Source of the DNA: Prevotellaceae bacterium
GTDB lineage: Bacteria; Bacteroidota; Bacteroidia; Bacteroidales; UBA932
Assembly: GCA_031278495.1 (NCBI GenBank)
Contig: JAITKG010000159.1
Span: forward strand, 1-9,368
Direction: 5' to 3'
Length of the DNA stretch: 9,368 nt
Shown here: piece by piece, positions 5,651-9,368 of the stretch
How the letters are laid out: every line of letters begins with the position of its first letter
Position numbering within the stretch: position 1 is the first letter of the stretch
Position numbers and translations under genes: made by a program
The notes under the pieces: model-generated
Seen by the model: the letters and a program-made list of their open reading frames with translations, nothing else
Databases searched by the model: none
Told to the model about the DNA's origin: nothing

Positions 5651-6562
5651 ATGGCAAAAAACCAAAGGCAGGCATTAGGAAAAGGCATAGGCGCATTATT
5701 GGGGGATACGGAACCTGTTACGCCGCGCGAACAGAGGGAGCGTCCTGTTGAAACGCCGGCTTTTAACAGCGGACCGGAAATAGCGATAGAAGCGATAGAG
5801 CCCAATCCACACCAGCCGCGCAAACACTTCGATGAAGACGCCTTGCAGGAATTATCGGAGTCGATAAAAAATCTGGGCATTATACAGCCTGTCACCGTGC
5901 GCGAAACCAAAAACGGGAAATTCCAAATCATCAGCGGCGAACGGCGCTACCGCGCCGCGCGCATGGCGGGTTTGGAAACTTTGCCGGTATTTGTCCGCGC
6001 CGACGGCGAAGAAGAAAAAAGCGCGCTGTTAGCGGCACTGGTTGAAAATATCCAACGCGAAGATTTGAACGCCCTCGAAATCGCCGTTACCTATCAACGC
6101 CTCATGGAAGAAGGCAACCTGACGCAGGAAGAACTGAGCGGGCGCGTCGGCAAAAAGCGTGCGACGGTGGCAAATTATTTGCGCCTGTTGCAACAGCCGG
6201 CGGAAGTGCAAGCCGCTATTCGCGGGAACAGTATCACGATGGGACATGCACGCGCTATCGCCGGGCTTCCGGAAAACAAAGACCAAATTAAAATAGTCCG
6301 CAAAACAGTGGACGAAGGGCTGTCGGTGCGGCAAGTAGAAGAACTGGTAAAAAAAATGGCGCAACCGAAAGAAAAAAAACAACCGGAAGAAGTAAACTTG
6401 CCCGGTGTTGATAAAGAATTAAAGGAAGCCATGAAACGTTGCTTTAACGTGCACATCGCTATCAAACATAATAATAAAGGCAATGGCAGCATCACCATTC
6501 CCTTTCAAAACGATGCGGAAATGAATGAATTTTTAGCTAAATTAAATAATTTTAACGGTTAG
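5651..6562 (+). CDS. parB: Chromosome partitioning protein ParB/Spo0J
   Basis: A 303-residue ParB CTPase clamp that loads at parS and spreads on DNA. After an N-terminal ALGKGIGALL segment (8-17; the ParA-interacting end in this family), the nuclease-like/CTP-binding domain carries PNPHQPRKHFD (51-61), GIIQPVTVR (76-84) and the GERRYRAARMAGL box (96-108). ENIQREDLN (132-140) leads into the helix-turn-helix region LTQEELSGRVGKKRATVANY (157-176), and GHARA follows at 198-202. The C-terminal segment (about 245-303) would be the dimerisation domain. I found no good parS (TGTTTCACGTGAAACA type) in the window, so its sites must be elsewhere. It is the second gene of the partition operon. Confidence 0.96.
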   Translation: MAKNQRQALGKGIGALLGDTEPVTPREQRERPVETPAFNSGPEIAIEAIEPNPHQPRKHFDEDALQELSESIKNLGIIQPVTVRETKNGKFQIISGERRYRAARMAGLETLPVFVRADGEEEKSALLAALVENIQREDLNALEIAVTYQRLMEEGNLTQEELSGRVGKKRATVANYLRLLQQPAEVQAAIRGNSITMGHARAIAGLPENKDQIKIVRKTVDEGLSVRQVEELVKKMAQPKEKKQPEEVNLPGVDKELKEAMKRCFNVHIAIKHNNKGNGSITIPFQNDAEMNEFLAKLNNFNG

Positions 6563-6607
6563 AGAATATACGAATGTAGCTGTTCGTAATAATCTGTGGT
6601 GAATTTC

Positions 6608-7462
6608 GTGAACATAAGAAAATTTTTTTTAATTGTACTTCTTTTAACCGGTTTCAGCCGGCTTTCACTGGCTCAGGCGCAGGAATCCGGCGCAAGGGAA
6701 CCCGGTAAAAATTATTGGTATGGGCTTACCGGCAGGGATTCGTTAACGATTACCAAAGTATGGACGGCTTCGCTGTTGCTGCCCGGTTATTCGCAAGCCT
6801 ACAACCGCGATTACTGGAAAATACCGGTGATCTGGGGCGGGATAGGCGGGCTTATTGGCGCCGGCGTCTATAGCCACAACCAATATAAAAAAACTGGGGA
6901 AGAGCATTTCCGCAAGCAAAGCACATGGTTTTATATTGGAGCGGCAGCCGTTTACTGGAGCAGTTTACTGGATGGCGTGGTATCCTATAAAACGGGAAAA
7001 GGCGTGCTGCCGGCGCGTGCTGCGCTTTATTCCACCATGCTGCCGGGACTGGGACAAATTTATAACGGCGAATACTGGAAACTCCCGATTATCTACGGCG
7101 GGCTGGCTTTCACCGGTTATTTAATCGATTTCAATAATAAGCAATATCACCGCTTCCGCAGGGCGTATGACATCTTGAGGGATGACGACCCGAATACGGT
7201 GGATGAATTTAACGGACGCTTCACGGACGCCAACCTTAAATATTACCGCGACAGTTACCGCCGCAGCCGCGACTATGCGATCCTTTTTACCGTGTTGGTG
7301 TATGTATTGAACATTATTGATGCGAATGTATTTGCGCACCTGAAAGATTTTGACGTAAACGATAACCTTTCATTGCGTATACATCCGGCACTATTAAATT
7401 ATGACGCTTACGCATCCGACGGGAAACCGGCTATGGGCATGCAATTACAAATTACGTTTTAA
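6608..7462 (+). CDS. DUF5683 family membrane-associated protein
   Basis: I choose the GTG at 6608, which gives 284 residues starting MNIRKFFLIVLLLTGFSRLSLAQAQ, a clean signal peptide; in-frame GTGs at 6596 and 6599 would only add up to four residues before it, and no ATG is available. The mature part has a visible internal duplication: LLLPGYSQAYNRDYWKIPVIWGG and TMLPGLGQIYNGEYWKLPIIYGG, each followed by a hydrophobic segment. This matches the DUF5683 family of Bacteroidetes, typically encoded between parB and a lytic transglycosylase. A third hydrophobic segment (AILFTVLVYVLNIIDANVF) lies near the C-terminus. Molecular function is unknown; the conserved position suggests a cell-envelope or division-linked role. 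It starts 45 bases after parB and ends 12 bases before the next gene, so it is part of the operon. Confidence 0.85.
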   Translation: MNIRKFFLIVLLLTGFSRLSLAQAQESGAREPGKNYWYGLTGRDSLTITKVWTASLLLPGYSQAYNRDYWKIPVIWGGIGGLIGAGVYSHNQYKKTGEEHFRKQSTWFYIGAAAVYWSSLLDGVVSYKTGKGVLPARAALYSTMLPGLGQIYNGEYWKLPIIYGGLAFTGYLIDFNNKQYHRFRRAYDILRDDDPNTVDEFNGRFTDANLKYYRDSYRRSRDYAILFTVLVYVLNIIDANVFAHLKDFDVNDNLSLRIHPALLNYDAYASDGKPAMGMQLQITF

Positions 7463-7474
7463 AATTTTACAGAT

Positions 7475-8986
7475 ATGAAAAAAATAATTTTCGTTTTTCT
7501 TTTCTCCTTTTCGCTTACGGCAGGCTATGCGCAGTCGCATATCGTAAAAGCGGCGGGCGATACCATTGTTCACATGGAAAACGTGGAAGCGGACAACGAC
7601 GAAGAAATTTTAGATTTTAATATCAACAAAAACCTGGACAGCTTGCTTTCGATCTGGTACCTGCAACGTGCGTTGCGGGACTCGTCGGAAATACTTGTGG
7701 ATATTGAAGAAGACCGGCATCAGTCCGATTTGCCGGATTCCGTATATATCGAGCGGCTCAAACGCATGCCGACAATTATTGATTTGCCGTATAACGACGT
7801 GGTGCGCCGTTGCATTATTGCCTATACGCAAAAAGACCCTGAAAAATCGGAAATGATTTTGGGGCTGGCGCATTATTACCTCCCCATAATCGAAGAAATT
7901 CTGGACATGTACGAAATGCCGCTGGAACTGCGGGCTATGGCGATCATTGAATCGGCGTTGAACCCGCGCGCTGTTTCGCGCGCCAAAGCAAAAGGGATGT
8001 GGCAATTCATGTATCCGACGGCGTTGCGGTATAACCTCAAAATAAATTCGTTTGTTGATGAACGTTTAGACCCGGTGGCTGCAACGCATGCAGCCGCAAA
8101 GTACCTGAAAGATTTGTACAATATTTTCGGCGACTGGTCGCTGGCTATTGCCGCTTACAATTGCGGCGACGGCAATGTACGCAAGGCTATCCGGCGTTCC
8201 GGAGGCAAAAACGATTACTGGGACATCTATCCTTACCTGCCGCGCGAAACACGCGGCTATGTGCCGTTATTTGTGGGCGCCGGTTATTTGCTGGAATATT
8301 ACAAAGAGCATAACCTCCAGCCAAAACAGGTGAGTATGCCCGCGCAAGTAGATACATTTATAATAAATAAAATGTTGCATTTTGAACAGGTATCGGAAGT
8401 TACCGGCATCCCGGTAGATGAACTGCGCGACTTTAACCCGCAATACCTGCACGACATTATACCGGGAACTTCCGCGCCTTATGTGTTGCGCATCCCGTTT
8501 GAATACACGGGTTTATTTGCCGAAAAAGAAAAAGAAATTTATGCATATAAAGACAGCGTATATTTTAACCCGAATATTATTAAACAAATTGCGCAACGGG
8601 GAACGGCTACAACCGTTGGCGGGCGCACTATCCACCGCGTAAGAAAAGGGGAAACGCTTAGTTCTATCGCCTTAAAATACGGCGTAAAAATTTCCGATTT
8701 GCAATATTGGAACGATATCGGCAAAAGCACGCGCATCAATGCCGGGCAAAAATTGGTAGTGAATGCAAAAGCAAAAAAAGCAACCGCCGCCGTAGCTTCC
8801 GCTAAACCTGCACGCACCATTACCGATGGTGAAGCGTTGGTGCATACGGTAAAGAAAGGCGAAACCCTGTGGAGCATCTCGCAATTATATGACGATATAA
8901 CTTTCTACGATATTATGCAAATAAACGGGCTTACGAAGAATGCAAAAATTTATCCGGGCAACAAAATCGTGATAAAAAAACTGTAG
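7475..8986 (+). CDS. mltD: MltD-like membrane-bound lytic murein transglycosylase with two LysM domains
   Basis: The 503-residue protein cleaves the MurNAc-GlcNAc bond of peptidoglycan with formation of 1,6-anhydroMurNAc. A signal peptide (MKKIIFVFLFSFSLTAGYA, about 1-19) exports it. It ends without a lipobox Cys, so unlike E. coli MltD it is probably soluble periplasmic or loosely attached. The SLT domain spans about 130-275: the catalytic Glu159 in AMAIIESALNP, GMWQFM at 174-179, and AYNCGDG at 227-233. Two LysM peptidoglycan-binding repeats follow, at about 386-429 (HRVRKGETLSSIA...) and 456-500 (HTVKKGETLWSIS...), joined by an Ala/Lys-rich linker. The ATG at 7475 is the only start giving the signal peptide. 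All key residues are present. Confidence 0.95.
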   Translation: MKKIIFVFLFSFSLTAGYAQSHIVKAAGDTIVHMENVEADNDEEILDFNINKNLDSLLSIWYLQRALRDSSEILVDIEEDRHQSDLPDSVYIERLKRMPTIIDLPYNDVVRRCIIAYTQKDPEKSEMILGLAHYYLPIIEEILDMYEMPLELRAMAIIESALNPRAVSRAKAKGMWQFMYPTALRYNLKINSFVDERLDPVAATHAAAKYLKDLYNIFGDWSLAIAAYNCGDGNVRKAIRRSGGKNDYWDIYPYLPRETRGYVPLFVGAGYLLEYYKEHNLQPKQVSMPAQVDTFIINKMLHFEQVSEVTGIPVDELRDFNPQYLHDIIPGTSAPYVLRIPFEYTGLFAEKEKEIYAYKDSVYFNPNIIKQIAQRGTATTVGGRTIHRVRKGETLSSIALKYGVKISDLQYWNDIGKSTRINAGQKLVVNAKAKKATAAVASAKPARTITDGEALVHTVKKGETLWSISQLYDDITFYDIMQINGLTKNAKIYPGNKIVIKKL

Positions 8987-9013
8987 CTGCCGCCCGCTTC
9001 CGGCGCAAAGCAC

Positions 9014-9055
9014 GCAGCAGATTCCTCGACTACGCTCCGCTCCGCTCGGAATGAC
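9014..9055 (+). repeat. Solo arm of the palindromic repeat
   Basis: This matches the right arm of the palindrome (4201-4242) at 39 of 42 positions, from CAGCAGATTCCTCGACT to CTCGGAATGACG. It is flanked by AGCACG (9009-9014) and CGTGCT (9055-9060), a short inverted pair. The stretch begins 28 bases after the mltD stop, so it may act as the 3' end structure of the partition operon; this is inference. Confidence 0.65.
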
Positions 9056-9097
9056 GTGCTAATAACCGTTCGCCGTTCGCCGCTAACTGGAACATTT

Positions 9098-9128
9098 TTT
9101 GGGATATTAAAAACATTTACTATCTTTG
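9098..9128 (+). promoter_or_regulatory. Perfect Bacteroidetes promoter for the terminal frame
   Basis: TTTG at 9098-9101 and TATCTTTG at 9121-9128 are exactly 19 bases apart. Transcription would start near 9135, giving a leader of about 55 bases with repeated CAATTTTCAA / CAACTTTCAAC motifs before the ATG at 9191. This is one of the two best promoters in the window. Confidence 0.7.
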
Positions 9129-9190
9129 TGCCCAACAAAGCAATTTTCAATTTTCAACTTACAACTTTCAACTAAAAAAAGCTTTCAACT

Positions 9191-9368
9191 ATGCCTGTGC
9201 AAAACTTCTTGATAAAATCCTGTGAAAACCCTTGCATCGTAAGGAAATTTAATGTAGCATTGTGCTGCGCTGACGCAATCAGCACAGCACAGCACAGCAC
9301 AGCACAGCACAGCACAGCACAGCACAGCACAGCACAGCACAGCACAGCACAGCACAGCACAGCACAGC
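9191..9368 (+). CDS. Open frame fused to a pentanucleotide repeat, 3' end cut off
   Basis: From the ATG at 9191 the frame reads 30 residues (MPVQNFLIKSCENPCIVRKF then NVALCCADAI) and then enters the (AGCAC)n tract as repeated Ser-Thr-Ala-Gln-His, staying open to the window edge (59 codons). A perfect promoter lies upstream, but no Shine-Dalgarno and no signal peptide are visible. The 30-residue head is not one I recognise. AGCAC has no stop in any frame, so openness within the tract is not evidence for coding. This may be the start of a larger phase-variable gene, a short repeat-derived peptide, or a non-coding transcript carrying the tract. Confidence 0.35.
   Translation, partial: MPVQNFLIKSCENPCIVRKFNVALCCADAISTAQHSTAQHSTAQHSTAQHSTAQHSTAQ
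9281..9368 (+). repeat. (AGCAC)17 tandem pentanucleotide tract, cut by the window end
   Basis: Seventeen perfect AGCAC units plus AGC run to the last base without a single mismatch. TGTGCTG (9261-9267) upstream is the exact reverse complement of CAGCACA at the tract's start (9280-9286), so the tract can form a hairpin with its flank. Perfect purity suggests recent or ongoing expansion. True length is unknown because the window, and perhaps the assembly, ends inside it. Confidence 0.95.

Noticed and set aside
9172..9360. Minus-strand frame reading Leu-Cys-Cys-Ala-Val repeats
   Set aside because: It stays open only because GTGCT repeats contain no stop; it has no independent support, while a perfect promoter favours the plus strand.
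9281..9368. CRISPR array
   Set aside because: The repeat is a 5-base unit without spacers, a simple-sequence tract.

Overview
The window looks like a chromosomal segment of a member of the Bacteroidota, most likely order Bacteroidales. Several starts are preceded by the Bacteroidetes promoter pattern TTTG-N19-TAnnTTTG, and purine-rich Shine-Dalgarno sequences are scarce. The gene order parA, parB, DUF5683 protein, MltD-like transglycosylase is typical of that phylum, and the secreted protein carries a FISUMP domain. Genus cannot be decided from this stretch. The metabolic and partition genes are visibly richer in G+C than the AT-rich left edge and the spacers, which are crowded with dispersed repeats.

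Layout, left to right. (1) Positions 1-105, minus strand: the first 35 codons of a gene whose N-terminus resembles the SocA/Panacea (DUF4065) antitoxin-like family. (2) Positions 191 to about 640: a perfect promoter followed by a highly structured, apparently non-coding leader, part of which recurs in degenerate form at 3932-4108. (3) Positions 642-1933: a 56-residue lipoprotein and a 369-residue secreted, Cys-rich FISUMP-domain protein, probably one transcription unit driven through that leader. (4) Positions 1967-3748, minus strand: a 593-residue carboxyltransferase of the OadA/PycB type whose C-terminal biotinyl-type domain has Tyr where the biotin-accepting Lys should be. (5) Positions 3749-4805: a spacer of about 1 kb made of repeat pieces: a palindromic operator-like site, the truncated second copy of the structured element, a large imperfect palindrome, an octamer tandem repeat, hairpins and short open frames of doubtful meaning. 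(6) Positions 4841-8986: an operon of parA, parB, a DUF5683 membrane protein and an MltD-like lytic transglycosylase with two LysM domains. It links chromosome partitioning with the cell envelope, as often in Bacteroidetes. (7) Positions 8987-9368: a second copy of the palindrome arm, a perfect promoter, and an open frame that runs into a pure (AGCAC)17 tract cut by the window edge.

The points most worth a second look are the promoter-bearing structured repeat ahead of the lipoprotein/FISUMP pair, the pentanucleotide tract inside an expressed-looking frame (candidate phase-variable locus), and the Lys-less biotinyl domain. No reverse transcriptase, transposase, CRISPR array, tRNA or rRNA was seen.
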